DNA of 64,000 bases from Opisthorchis felineus (taxonomy: Eukaryota; Platyhelminthes; Trematoda; Opisthorchiida; Opisthorchiidae), in contig SJOL01006682.1 in the NCBI GenBank assembly GCA_004794785.1, positions 277,844 to 341,843 on the forward strand, read 5' to 3'. Made by a program: the position numbers and the translations under genes. Below are positions 48,058 through 60,648 of this stretch, piece after piece. Under the pieces are notes generated by a model. The model made no database searches and was not told the DNA's origin. It worked only from the letters and a program-made list of their open reading frames with translations. Each line of letters starts with the position of its first letter. Position 1 is the stretch's first letter.

Positions 48058-49709
48058 AAATACTTTTCACTACGAATTACAAGTAACCTATAAAGTACAG
48101 AATACTCAGAGGCACCTGAGGACACCAAAAAATTGCCACAAATCGCTTAATTCGGCTGGTGTGTACAACTTACCATGCTTACCCCAATTAACCACAGACA
48201 GACAAGAGGCTATAGTGAAAATGATTGAGGAAACAAAAGATGGTAACGGTGGCAGACCATTAAGCCTATTTTGGATGCAGACTTCACTGGATATGAAACA
48301 CGAAATAGACACTCGATGTCCACAGCTAGAGGCAGTTCAATGGTGAGAGTCTTGGGGTTCCCACTATATCACTGAAAGGCTGCTATAGTACAAGTTACTG
48401 TGACATAATTGCATCGGAATTCCTTCTTGACAATGTTAATTCACGAGTCGTTCTGAAAACATACCCAGGCATTCATGGCAGCCAAGTGTCTTGTTGCACA
48501 CCAGGTATATTAGTCAGCATGTCTACACAAGTTACACCACACCTGTCTTAATCCCGACATCATCTTACCAGCTATGATGCGTGGTAAGAGACAAAAAAAG
48601 TCCGTCTAACTTACCTTTGCTTGATTGTACGTGAGCACTCATTAATTGTTCTCACTCCAGTAGAAGTGCTCTCGTGAACCTCGAAGTAAATAGTTATGCC
48701 TAGACCGTACTGTACCGACAAACAGTATAACGACGACGTAAAAAAATTGCACAACCATGTCGAGTTCGAATCCAGATTTCGCCTAGACATAAGAATCACT
48801 ACGACTCATCTAAACAACACAATAGACGAGCATACTGCCATTAACCAACGTTTCACGTACAAACGTTATGAACCTTACAGCCCGATGACGTGATGGCACG
48901 ACCATACAATGCGACAACCAGGACATGGATGATACTGTTCTGTGAGGCCGTTGGGCCTAGAGCTTTCGATCTCAAAACCTCCTCTGCATCATTAGTTGGT
49001 CCCGCCCAGATAAAACACTAAAGACAGTTAAGTGCGTGAAATTTAGGGCCACCACCTATACTCATTTGCAAGTTTTATGATTAAGTCGGGTCCAAAATCT
49101 ACGTGAGGCGGACATCATGGGTTTCAAGATTTAGAGTGTTCCCATTTAGACTTGTAAACGACCCGCTTTAAATTTATAGGCATTCCGGAGTACAAATCAA
49201 TAACGGTGATGGAAGTAACTTTCTTCGATCATTATTTTACAGACCAAACTGACTGTGGGTTAACACTAGCAAGCCATACGTAAGTTCATCGTGAGCATTT
49301 TGTGAGTAGTGTGGACAATCCTGCTCATACGCTGTGGGTGCCAACTGTTTAGTTGCCCCAAATGGTTTGATAATTATAACCCATCATTTGGGTAGGTTGA
49401 CGGTGTTAGAGTCGTTTAACCTACAGTCTTGCTCCCTAGAGTTCACACCGGTATAGGGCGCTCAATTGACTTGGCACGAGGCAGCATTAACCATCCTGTG
49501 TGAGAGTTCAACGGAAACCGACACCTGCTCAATACATACAAGAAGGCATGTGTGAACGCGAATGCGTGTGATTACAGAATTGCCGTAGACTTGTATAAAA
49601 AGGTGAAAAAGAAAGCAACGCAAATAAGCGCATGATGTAAAAACGACATGTCCCTACCTCAGAGCCGAAACTGATTTGCATTAGTGGCAATATAACAAAA
49701 GTTATAGTC
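48058..49709. other. Intergenic, unassigned
   Basis: No recognised feature beyond short open frames. Confidence 0.4.
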
Positions 49710-50276
49710 GTGCGCTTGAGTGTCTTCTCTGAAATAACGTCTAACACCCATTACGACATATTACCCTGCGTATCTACGTCTCCAACGCGTAGCACCGGAT
49801 CGGCCTGCGCTAAGGAACATGCTACAATGGGTCTAATCAAACCGGTCGCCTCCAATGTGCAGCTATCTATATCATCCATTATCGGTGAAGGCAACTGTGG
49901 CAGCTATAACCACTGTACGACAAGTACGTGGTTTTTACAGCTGATGATGATGATCAACCGGCCGATGCAGCGCCACTTATCAGAGCCACGTCACTGGTGG
50001 TAAATGAAATTCAATAACACAATCGATAACGCGAGCGGTACTGACGTGACACACCCGCCGCGTTACGACAACGCGAGCTTACTCAGCAGGAGATTGTCTT
50101 CGGTACAATCTGGCACTTTTATAAAATGCAGACTGACGGGGAAAGGCGCGGAAACGCCAGCAGTATCTTGCAGGCAACTTTTAGCCGCCTTGCATTCCAT
50201 CAAACAGGGTCAAGCAAAGAAATCGCAGCGCCTGATAGTGGTCAACTACCACTCAGGGCTGAAACATTGGGACTGA
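49710..50276 (+). other. Two abutting open frames, unassigned
   Basis: Frames at 49710-50003 (97 codons) and 50004-50276 (90 codons) meet at a single TAA in the same frame, giving 187 codons with one stop. The stretch is more GC-rich and CpG-rich than its surroundings. No domain is recognised. A decayed transposon ORF or a repeat is the likeliest reading. Confidence 0.25.
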
Positions 50277-51656
50277 AAGATTCAACAGGGAATTAGAATA
50301 GTTTAGGGACGACAAACACCATTCACCAATTCGTTTTGGTGTTCCAATAATCTAGGCCAAGCTGATAAAGTTGGAAAATTATCAAAAAAGGGGAGATATG
50401 CTTCTGACAACTTAATATCCGAAAGCAATAGAAACGTATTCAGACTTAAAACCGACTGAACAAGTTTACATTGATTTTGGCCGGTCCACCTAGTTAGAAT
50501 TTATGGTATTTTATGATCCATTGTTTTGTTTAACTGGTCAACTTTTTGATGAATATCAACAGACAACTTTCAGGAACACAACATTCTGGCTAATGATCCA
50601 CCCTGTAATAAGGCTTTTTCTAGTGCACAAAATTTAGATTATCCTTCCCGCCCTAATAGTCCAATCCCTCGATTGATTCGACCAAATTTAGTCATTTTCC
50701 CATACAAAATGAGCACGGGCACAAAGCCTGTTTTTGTCAGTGACCAGCTCGACAATGAACAACATGAGTGGGAACACAGGAAACGCTACGCAGACGGAAA
50801 ATCAAGTCGTTTTGACCGAAATTATCGGAGTGCCAGAAACATGAAGTTCCTATTGAGAAAACTCACGCATTTTAGCGTCGAATGAAATGCCGATGACGGA
50901 TATTGAAGGGGTGACAATACAACGGGAGATACAGTAGAAAAGCTGTCTGGGCAAGTTCCCAGACTACGGAGGACGAGGATCCCATAGTAATGAATGGCAG
51001 TATTTTTTCAGGTACACTATATTTCGCTTAAACACGAGTGGTGAGTAACATTTGATTGTGTCTTCGCGAGGCAACAAAACGTGCCTGAATAACTTTCGGA
51101 AAGCGCACGATGTCGGGAACGGACAAACAAGTGTTTTACATTTTTCATCTTTAAAAGATTACCGTACAAATTGTTTGTCACCTTTGTCTTGGTCGTGACA
51201 GTATAGTACCGCTTCTTCGAGAAAGCAGCTCCAGAAGGTACCAAAAGATTTCACCGACGTATGATTTTCCTCTGGAAGATGACAAAAAGGACCTCCGTGC
51301 CTTCAAAACGACATCCTTGATGGATATGGTTCCTTGTTGAGAGGAGGCTTACTAATGTACCAGGATCAGATTAGACTACAGTTATCTCTGCAACGAAGAC
51401 CAGCTATGAAGTTCATATAGAAAAGGTTTGTGGGAGTTGTTCGAATGGTGGTGATACAGGAAATCCACCCATGATCATCACGATCACTATTTGTACACTT
51501 GTTCAATTGGAAACCGTTCAAACTAACAGCTTTTATAAGCAAGCGAGGATATGTAGTTGTTCTGAGAAGCTACAAGGTACTGTGTAGTTTCGGAACTCGT
51601 AAAGGGGGCAGTGTTTCTACAAAAAAACTGAAAAACATTTACGTATACCACCAAAC
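50277..51656. other. 3' flank of synaptojanin
   Basis: No canonical AATAAA was found on the minus strand close to the stop codon, which leaves open that the gene continues through the donor at 51660. No other feature is recognised. Confidence 0.4.
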
Positions 51657-52159
51657 TTACAGTGGTATCTGTTCGTCTTTTTCCTTTTCAGAGCTGGCCA
51701 CACCTCCAGAATCATGGACGGTGCGTGACGGACGGGGCGGTAAAGGAGGTGGAGGCCTATTGCATGAAGAGGATGCCGCCACCATGATCGCTGGCTGGAG
51801 ACTGGGTTCGCTGACGAGATTGGACGAGGAAGCAGGACGACAAAACAGGCTCTGAGTCATTGGGGTACCTTCATCTTGCACGGATAGTAAATCAAGACAG
51901 CTGGCAACTGTCTGTATTTCGGCTGAGGGCGAAAGAAGTAAATTGGATTGGTCTATGCCCGAACTTTTGATAGCCGAGTGAAGAGGAGATGCCGTGGTTG
52001 AGTACGTGGCAAGTTGCTGCATGTTCCTCATATCATCATAACTACGAGAGTCCGAATCCTCTTGAGTGTCTTTTCGAATCGCTTCGCCCAAGGGGTATGT
52101 GATATTAGGAGCCGGTGGTCGTCTTGGAGGAGGAAGTGGCTGTGCCTGTTCATCTCCCA
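51657..52159 (-). CDS. SYNJ1: Synaptojanin exon: proline-rich C-terminus
   Basis: Acceptor CCATAG, phase 1 in. It opens [17 protein letters not shown] and near its end has [15 protein letters not shown]. Both are class-type SH3 ligands, and the second resembles endophilin/amphiphysin sites. The rest is Ser/Gln-rich and unstructured. The frame ends with TAA at 51659-51657, but a perfect GTAAGT donor (51660-51655) overlaps that stop, so this exon is either terminal or ends at 51661 and splices onward in phase 2. No downstream exon was found, so I favour the stop. Confidence 0.85.
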
Positions 52160-55100
52160 CTATGGTAAAACGGCACGGTTGCATTCAAAATAGTGTTGAG
52201 ATATATAATAAACCAACAGATCAAAGCCAAAGTCTGCTGTTCAGTCTAGAGAGGATGACTTATTCCAATCTGCACGCTACCAAGGCCCTGCTTATCTGAG
52301 CTACGACAGAACACCTCACCTGCGTGACAACCGATTCTACAAACAAAGAACCGGAGATTTACAGGAACAGTACTATCCTTGTGCAGGTAGAGCTGATGAT
52401 GAAGTCACTGAATTAGACCTCAACCAAGAAAACCACACGAATGGCTTTCTACATTTGTCTCGAAAACAAGAAAACACGACCAGTAATTGCACCTTGCATA
52501 GACGGAGGATTGTGAATAGGATATTCACGCGACACTTGAATCTGTGAGGTCCGACTCTCTGAAGAACCCAACTGCCATCACGGATAGGCAGATAGGTTGA
52601 CCTGGCTAGCCTTCGACACGACGATGAGTCAGAGGATAATAAAAAAGCGCTTCGATCGCATATTTCTTCCAGAACTACACAAATAAGGTTCATAACGAAA
52701 GCACAGTTGAAGCGGATGACGGTGAAAAAAATGTTATCCTCTCAAGACCATTTTCAAAAAACGGGCTCGTAGTTACGCGCTTGCCCATCAAGAAATGTCC
52801 CGGAAGTTTGTGAACATAATACGTTCTTTGTATTCTCAGACTTCCGGACGTGTGAGTATACGGAGAGCCCTCCAAAAGCTTCCGCACACAAAGCGGTGTC
52901 CGTCAAATGAACCATGGTTGTACGGCAGCGAAGCATCAGTACTGAACACTGATGTCAAAATCAAAGCGGCTGCTGTTAATTCAAACACTGTAGGATCCTC
53001 GAAAATTCCAGGAACCTCGAGCCCAAGTGACTCTTCTTCCATGTAGCCTATTCCAGTGACGAGTGTACCGTCGCTACGTAACCGGACTGTCTGCCATAGG
53101 TGTTGGGCTTGTGTTGGGTGTTGGAGGATCTTGGGGCAACCCCGTTGAAGGTGTTTTAGCTCGACACGGCGCCCCCACACGTTTTACAGCGTGCTGCTAG
53201 AAGAGGTGAGCATTCTGCTCTTGGCCGTTTTACAGGGACATGTGTTTTTGCGATAGATTCCCGTTCCTACCTTTTTGGATTCTTTTACCATTGGTGTATA
53301 GCAGTGAAGCCTCAGTATGCACTGCATTTGTTTTGCTGTCCATGATGATGATGACGCTGATGATGGAAACCACAGAGCAGTCGAGGCGACGCAACACCGA
53401 AAAGCAAGTTACTCGTACAGTTTCTTCGTAAACGCCTCTCATAAATGCATCGTCTTAAAGCGCACAAAGACCCAGAGCGAATAGGGGAAAGTGTACTTGT
53501 TAGGAGTGATGGATAAGATGAGATTACACACTTTGAATTAGAAGCATGGGTGACACGTCCAACCATTGTTTTATACGTCCGCAATATTTACAGAAGATTC
53601 GTTGGGTGGTTGCATAAGAAGCGAGGTAACACTCGCCTGACAGTGCAGCTGACAGAACTTCATCAATCCAGGGAAGACCACAAAGGGGTTCGCAACCTAA
53701 CGATCGGCCATGCACAAAATCTGGTCTTGATAGGGCATTCATCTTTGTTAGTTAACAGTTATGGAACAAGTAAAGCATACTACAAGCCAACAATACTGAA
53801 ACTTATCAGATGGGTCGCCAACTTTTTGAGCCTCAACAAGAATCAAATACGACGACAGCTTTGCTTCGTATGATTCCTCGGATTTCAAACCAGATGTCGT
53901 CAAACCACTTAGTTTCTATAGTTCGAGAGTAAAAAATGATGTGGAAGTCCACATGACAACCATTGATGACCATTGCTTGACTGTTTTTCAGTAACAGAAT
54001 AAGGCGTCTTCTAAAAATTAACCGCCCACTTTCACTAAGCGTAAAAGTAAAGATGATACGTAAATGCATCCGGTACGGCGCAGGAATGAAAGAGGATTCT
54101 CTCTCATCCGTGTATAAGCGACTTAATAAGAATGCTTGATCAAAAGGTTACGCGAACAACCAAGACAAGGAAGTAGACTATAGCGTTTGCTAGGCAGAGT
54201 GAAGCCGTGTGAACAATGAGCTAGTCACACAACTTGTTCGTCATATCCCAATTATATGTAGCGATCCACATGACCTCTGATCTTAAAGTAGTAAATCGCT
54301 ATCGTCACTGTGCTGTAGCTGAGGGTCTCCGGCAAGACAAGAAATGAGTTGCTCCCCAAAACGGAACACGTCATCGTTCTTGGAAGGTATTTACTTATTT
54401 AATAATAACAACAGCAGGATGTTGAGAGAAACAACTAAAGCAGTTTCTGCAAACGAGCTGTCAGTGTGAACAGTTAAGTTGTGGATGGTTTTCCCCACAC
54501 TGACTCCAGTATGTTAAGCTCATCATGAAAATTGTGTCCACATCACTCTCGTCTGAACAATCTCCCTCATGTCCTAGCGCGGTTTCTATGGTTCGTTCAC
54601 ACCACAAAGGTGAAACCCTGGACTCGAGCTTCATTCTTATTCGACATCAACATTGGTGCACTGCTTGGTCGTGTCAGGTCTTGAACCCCATTCCGCCAGC
54701 TCATGATGGAGGAACCTTAATAGTCACGTGCGAACACTTGAACGTAGTTGCACTTTGGACGGTACGGTTGGATTGACTGCCGCCTGCAACGACCTCCCAG
54801 TCAGGTAGCGCCAAAGAGGCGTAAAATCGCTTTATGGAAGCAACCAATAAGAAGCGATGAGGTTACTCCTAAATAAACTGCCGCGTCCAAACTTAAGATG
54901 GCATTGCAGTTTACTCAATATATGGTGCACACACACGTCACTTTCACTGATTCGCAAGGTCATCTGATACGGTTCCTCCACAACTAAAATATAGACATCC
55001 AACATACTGAATCCAAAGCACTAACAAACACAACGCTTCATCGCGAAGTCAATAGGTTGGTTTCTACAAAGTGCACGTTTACCTAATTATCAGATGGCAG

Positions 55101-58100
55101 CGCCAGACTGCAGCTCACCTCCAGTTTGCCGACAATAACATCTCTCACCACTGCATGAACGATGCCGTCCACCATAAATGCGTGCAAATCAGACAAAACC
55201 TATGCACATCGAAGTGAGAACCTTGAAGCCCCAATAAAAAATCCCAAAGTAAAGACGAGGTGCTCCAAAAGTAAGTGGACAATTTATACGCATCAAAAGT
55301 TGATACCTCTTAAGGCATCGCCGCATTACACTGGGCTAGTTTAAATTCCTGTCGAAACACACATTAGAAAGATAGGTTCTGAGAAAGTTGACCTCCTATC
55401 TGGTTGGAAAGTTTGCACAATTCCCTAAAACCAACATGCCAAATAAGTTTGGTACAACACAAAAGTCGTCGCGTGCAATTACTCCGACGTCTATGCGCAG
55501 GCCCGTTGATCACGGCCGGTTTTGCTGCGCTTAAATAACCCCAAAAGTATGGGCTTGGTAATCAGTAAGTTGCTTTCCGCTAACAACTGTGATATTCATT
55601 GACGGTCTCTACAAGCATACTCAACTTCACACGAGGCCATTCACAAACTTGACTGCAATGAAGACAAAGCCAAAACGGCGGTGAGTTAAAAAGGTAAAAG
55701 AAATCGAAGACAATTATTTACCGCCTGGCGATACGGTCTCCATCTAGCGATAGAAACACATGACCAGACAACTGCGCCACTGGACAAGCTCCAACGGAAG
55801 AACTATATGACAGTGGTGCTCAGAACTTCAAGTATGAAAACGTTTATTGATGACCCACAGACAAAACCATAAACGATACACTGCTGAGCTGACTGTGTGG
55901 AACAAAAAATGACTCGGATAGACCAACTCACTGATCGATGCACCCTCGTCATTTAAATCTTGATCACCCAACTGGTTCAGTATGGCAGCTTGACGTCCCA
56001 TATCCACGCAAGTCCCAATTTCCTCTTGTTCGGCCAGTCTGTCGCTTTCGGCCAACAGGGCCTCAAACACATCAGCAGCGATGGAGGGTTCTTGGGACGC
56101 AGAATCTTCCCGTTCAGCAATTTCTACTAGACGTTGTAGAGTGTCCAGCCAGTGTAGTTTGACTGAGGACTCCTCCTGCCCGTCAGCCAGCCCTAATTCA
56201 ACCAGTCTAGCTGATAGGTGTACGTTGTATCCTCCCTCGATTTGTTTCAAACCGATTGGATTGGGCCACGGAACAGTATAACCATTTAAGAACTCGGCTG
56301 CCACGTGAGCTTGTCTGGAAACAGTTAGAGAAGAAACAAGCTGAGGCTGACTGACTTAAAATCTGTAGCAAGTAACATTAAACGCGGTCACTATAGGGCT
56401 TCATGCAGTGCAAGAGCAACAGCAATGAACTTGAATTGAATGTCAAAGCACAGAACATTCGAGTCAAAACAGCAGGATATTTTAAGGGTCTGATTCATTT
56501 GTTCATTGTGTGCAGTACGATATAGGGTGTAAGTAATGGCAAGAAGAGGGAGCATTGAGATATGCAAATGTTCTAACAAAATAGGTTTGCCTACTTTGGA
56601 TTACTGAAGACCAACAGAGCTATATCAGCTGCCACAAACTGCACTGACATAACGAGACCTTTTCTTGATCCAGCCACTGTTTTGAGGAGTTCCACAAATT
56701 CTGGACGTCTGTGTGGATTGAGCGAGGAGTCATCCGTTGCAACAGGCTGTCCGGACTTTGCCTCAGTGAGAAGGACGCGAAGCTGTACAGCTGCATTAAG
56801 TGGTCCATAGTCTCTGATAGAATCAAGAACAACTTTTCGGCGGGCATCACGTGAAACCTGTGACAAGCAGCGGAGAAACAATCAAGACAGTGAATGTTTG
56901 TTGATGACAATTATTGTATACCATGGAAACGACTCATAGAAGGGGCTCACAAGAACACCTTTTCCTGCAGGTTTCGGTAATATGATAGACATCAGATCTA
57001 TTCGTCCAACCCATACCTCCCACATCAGTGCTTCACACCAATCTCGTAGGACCTAAACCTACCTTGAATTCTCACTCACATACTCTGCGAAAAGACCGAT
57101 TTTTCACCTTTTTGTATGAGTTCATACCGTTTGACTCTTCCAGGAGAAAAGTTTGAAATTTCCGTTATTTTTCTTACAAGCATCATGGGCGCTCACGTTG
57201 TTTCTGGCTCTTTTTAGTCCCTGATTGCTTAGCCGGCCTTAAAATAATATCCAGTCGCTGAAACTATTGAACAGAATGGATTATTCCAACCGAAGTCGTT
57301 GATTACAACAAACAACCTGTGTGACAGCAGACGACGGGTGGATCTTGTAACTTCGCTCAGTTAGCTCGTATTTGCACATAAGAAACACACAGGTTAACCA
57401 CAATGGTTCATTTGCGAGTTCAGGGTTCAATCCAGGTTGACCAAATTAAAAAACGGAGACAGTCTATCCATACGGGAAACAACCACTTTGTTAGATGCCT
57501 CAAGTGCTAGCTCTCTAAGTGGTTTAGGCTTGGAAATTTTCACACACTGACAAATAAACGTGTTCAATCTGCACAAAGTAAACCTGAATTTCTTCCACGT
57601 AGCGCTTCCATCGCAAGAAGCCGATGCGGAAATGCTTTTTTAATAGACGCTACAGCGGTGGAAGGTCGTTTAGGAAAAAACCCACAGAAGATGTGACAAT
57701 CGGATCAGTCAAATCCAGTGTCTCAAGCAGCCAACCCCACTGTACAACGTACTATACGAATCAACAGATGTCGTGTGTTGGTACGGATAAAACGTGAACA
57801 CACGAGGAACAGACCAACAACCAAGCAGTGCACCCGAGCTACCTATATTCCACAACATTGCCAACAAGGGACTGAGTTGGCTCCTTAATGTTCTCATACT
57901 CAGGGGAAACACGTAGCGCTAGACAGAATGGGGCACGGGGAATCCGTATTTAGGGATTAAAAAACCAAGTGAGAAACACAGCCTTTTTCAATTTATTGCG
58001 CTCATTGTGCTGCTTACTTTGCTAAATCAATCAAACTCATCGGCAGTCCGCAACCAATGGTGTGAATGAATAAGAATGTAGCTTTAACACCGATGAATGA

Positions 58101-60648
58101 AAGTACAGTAAGTAGATAACGAAATTTCATGGTTGGACTGCACTCCGAAGTTCTGGTTGAATGAACCACCACCGTGAACCATCTAATTTATAGGGGACTT
58201 GTCCTGGTAAGGACGAGAGTATTCGGTGGAAGATGGGGTATGTTGTCCGAACGTTAAGTCCACTACGACTAATTCACTAGCCATTCGGATACAAACTCCC
58301 AAACCAACTGCTTGCCCAAAACAAACTCAAGCCACGCTACGCCACACCATGCCACGTCAATGGCTCAGGCGTTTCTACTAGCAACACGTGGCAATTTGGT
58401 CGATAAACAGTCAACAGTGGTCAAGTAAGCAGTAGCTCATTATAAGTCTACCTATGTTCAATAGGTGCACCATATGAAATGCGACAGCGGAATGCAATTA
58501 GTGTAGTACGTGTGTGCAGGATAAAATCCGGTCAATAATGAGTAAGCGAATCAGCCCATGGGTGAAGATAGACAGGGTGACAAAATTCCAGAACAATTTC
58601 AATGTTAGGCGACGCTATTGTGTTTAAGTGGAGTTCCTTGGTCCTGAGAACATTCACACGGCCTGAGGTACAAAATACTGGTAGCTCCACATGAAGAATA
58701 CATGTCTGTAGACGTGAGATTTACCTAGCCTGGACGTGATAGTCAGGTTAGGGTGAATAAAGTACTAATTAGGGACAGAATGCGGTGGAGATCAGGGTAC
58801 AGAACAGAACAATCAATTTGTCAAGTAGTGTTAGTTTCTGGGCGTACAGGTACCGGGCAACCTATAGGGAGTATGACAGCTGGGATGACTCCAGGCAACT
58901 CATAGAAACCTAGGGCTAGACTGGAACAATAGCAAAGTCAAAGGTGGACGAGCACTACGGATATTCTTGGCCAATGATTCGTACCATTGTACCGTCTCGA
59001 CTTTTGCAATGAAGGACTAGAAAATAACTATGATAGGTATGTGGAAAAGACTACACACAATGGGAGGAATAACTCAAGAGAAAAAGACGACTGTTCAGAT
59101 GTAGATTCAAGCCTTCTGCTTCATCGTGCAAGTGAAATCCACCGATTAATTTTCGGTAGAGGTACAGAGGAACATTAGGCCAGCGAACTTTGAGAAGTGG
59201 TTTGAACGCAAACGAAATACGGACAGGTAGTGCATGATGCAGTGGCTACATTGTGTCGATTAGTGAAAAGGGACAAAGCAGAGGCGATCTAGAGAGCTAA
59301 GGGTCAATTATTTGAGATGAATTCCGTCAACCGTTGAACAATGCCATCGAGATAACAGATTGACTGTGAATCGATTTCAAAGACAATTGCAAACATTACT
59401 GTGTTTGTTCTAGTTTTTCTCATGTGACAGTTGAGCTTACGTGATAACATGATATATAGTCATAGTAATTTGTAGCCCATTGATAAGAACAGTAAGATTG
59501 ACAAGCAAGAATGGAAGACAAACAGAAAGATCGGTAGGACATTTGCATCAGTTGCAAATGAAAAAAACAGACGAAAATAAAGACAGTATACCCACGACAA
59601 GCGGGTGCGACAGTGTGTTTTGCATCCTATACGACCATCTAAACATTCAGGTAGAACTGTGATCTCGTGACAGCCGTCTGTCTACTGAAAGGCCGTGATT
59701 AACTGATTCTGGGCCCAGTGACATCACCTCCAATCGCTGGCGCCGGAGTTAATAGCATGCAGCGGTGCAAGATGCGTTCAGCCGTAAGCTCAGAAAGGAA
59801 CAGCAAAATTATCACACACAGAACTGGTATAAGATACACAATGTTCCCATGACTGACCCTCAAGAGGCAAGCTAATCCTCAGGAAGGTCCAAAATAGCGT
59901 GCGACCCGAGTGCATTATCCTTCGAAGAGAGGCCAAATAATCTGGCTTATGGGTGTACATTAGATCGAAAGAACTTGCTAAAATGTTTACTACAAAACCT
60001 ATTGGAAAAGTTCGTGAACAAAAGAATAATACCACACAAGAACTCACACAAAATATAAGGTCCACCACTCACCACGTGTATATCAATATCAAAAATGGCA
60101 CCAACGGGACGATGATCGCTGGTCTTCAGTTCAGCACGGTTGTATATGAGTAAGCGGCCTGGGTTCCAAGGACAGTCCTCCACCGAATCTGGTGGTGTGA
60201 TAAGCAGTCCATCTTCCCCCAGTTTTGGAAAACGCAACCGTATGCGACGCCACAACACCCGATCAGTCCAAGCAGGCGAGCGAGCCTTTTCTGATGTATC
60301 ATAATCATCACAAAATAGATCGTACTTGTAGGTTGGTGCGAAGCGGATCATACCTTCATCGAATCCTCGGAATACATTGCCAGCCTGGCGTTCCAAAGTC
60401 AGCTGATCGGAGCGCAACAAGTCAAGCCAGCTGGATTGGGCGACAAAGCGTTTCACATCAGGTGCGGACAAGTTGATTCGATAGTTGAAATCACCACACC
60501 AAAACACATAGTCGTGACTGAGAATAACTTGACCGCTCGGGAAACGAAGACGACGAACAATGTCATGGAAGTCTTCGTTTCGCTCGCGTACTGCAGACTG
60601 ACCAGCAGCAAAGTGACTGCACACGAAGCACAGTGAAGTAGATCCCAG
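51657..60648 (-). CDS. SYNJ1: Synaptojanin, C-terminal part (inositol polyphosphate 5-phosphatase)
   Basis: Phosphoinositide phosphatase of synaptic and endocytic membranes that removes the 5-phosphate of PI(4,5)P2 during clathrin uncoating. Exons on the minus strand: 60648-60073, 56857-56595, 56314-55932 and 52159-51657. All junctions are GT-AG and phases agree (0, 2, 1), giving 574 residues plus stop. Domains: second half of the 5-phosphatase domain, DUF1866/RRM-like region, proline-rich tail. The N-terminal Sac1 domain and the front of the 5-phosphatase domain must lie upstream; I found no exon for them at 60649-64000. It is partial because of the window. SYNJ1 versus SYNJ2 is not meaningful outside vertebrates. 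Confidence 0.93.
52797..53372 (+). mobile_element. RTE-like retrotransposon pieces with (ATG)n 3' end, in a synaptojanin intron
   Basis: Plus strand: [19 protein letters not shown] at 52803-52859 is the pre-catalytic reverse transcriptase segment. Soon after comes [13 protein letters not shown] near 52920, which belongs far downstream in an intact element, so the catalytic core is deleted. A second copy of the end, [18 protein letters not shown], lies at 53295-53360 and runs into (ATG/CTG)n. Short trinucleotide tails are typical of RTE elements. The minus-strand open frame 53180-52836 covers the first piece and is probably not a gene. Confidence 0.6.
53373..55931. other. Rest of the third synaptojanin intron in the window
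   Basis: Unassigned except a 23-nt motif at 54791-54813 shared with 31908-31931, and an AT-rich stretch at about 54395-54415 (TTATTTAATAATAAC) that resembles a SINE tail. Confidence 0.4.
55932..56314 (-). CDS. SYNJ1: Synaptojanin exon: end of RRM-like domain and acidic linker
   Basis: Begins [17 protein letters not shown] after TTTCCAG, equivalent to the last helix and strand of the RRM-like domain (SALNVLSLNGKEL in human). A long acidic, probably helical linker follows ([20 protein letters not shown]). The donor GTGAGT at 55931 gives phase 1. Confidence 0.82.
56595..56857 (-). CDS. SYNJ1: Synaptojanin exon: start of the DUF1866/RRM-like domain
   Basis: Begins [20 protein letters not shown] after GTCACAG and ends [15 protein letters not shown] at a GTAGGC donor (56594). 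The layout (beta strand AAVQLRVLL, helix FVELLKTVA, beta strands GLVMSVQF and ALLVF) follows the RRM-like domain after the phosphatase in synaptojanins. Sequence identity to vertebrates is low; phase 0 in from the previous exon supports the join. Confidence 0.82.
56858..60072. other. Synaptojanin intron
   Basis: 3.2 kb. A weak tRNA-like piece at about 57390-57442 (plus) has a B-box-like GGGTTCAATCC. Nothing else recognised. Confidence 0.45.
60073..60648 (-). CDS. SYNJ1: Synaptojanin exon: 5-phosphatase catalytic half
   Basis: Starts after TTTGTAG with [18 protein letters not shown] and ends at a GTGAGT donor (60072). It carries the three diagnostic motifs: [13 protein letters not shown] (metal/phosphate site, WxGDxNxR), [11 protein letters not shown] (synaptojanin form of PxWCDRxL, with Thr for Cys) and [29 protein letters not shown] between them is the synaptojanin-type substrate segment. 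All catalytic residues of this half are present. 576 nt, phase 0 at both ends. Confidence 0.96.

Noticed and set aside
51499..51855. 118-codon plus-strand open frame
   Set aside because: Antisense shadow of the proline-rich synaptojanin exon; GC-rich codons keep the opposite strand open.
52836..53180. 114-codon minus-strand open frame
   Set aside because: Covers an RTE-like fragment that reads correctly on the plus strand.
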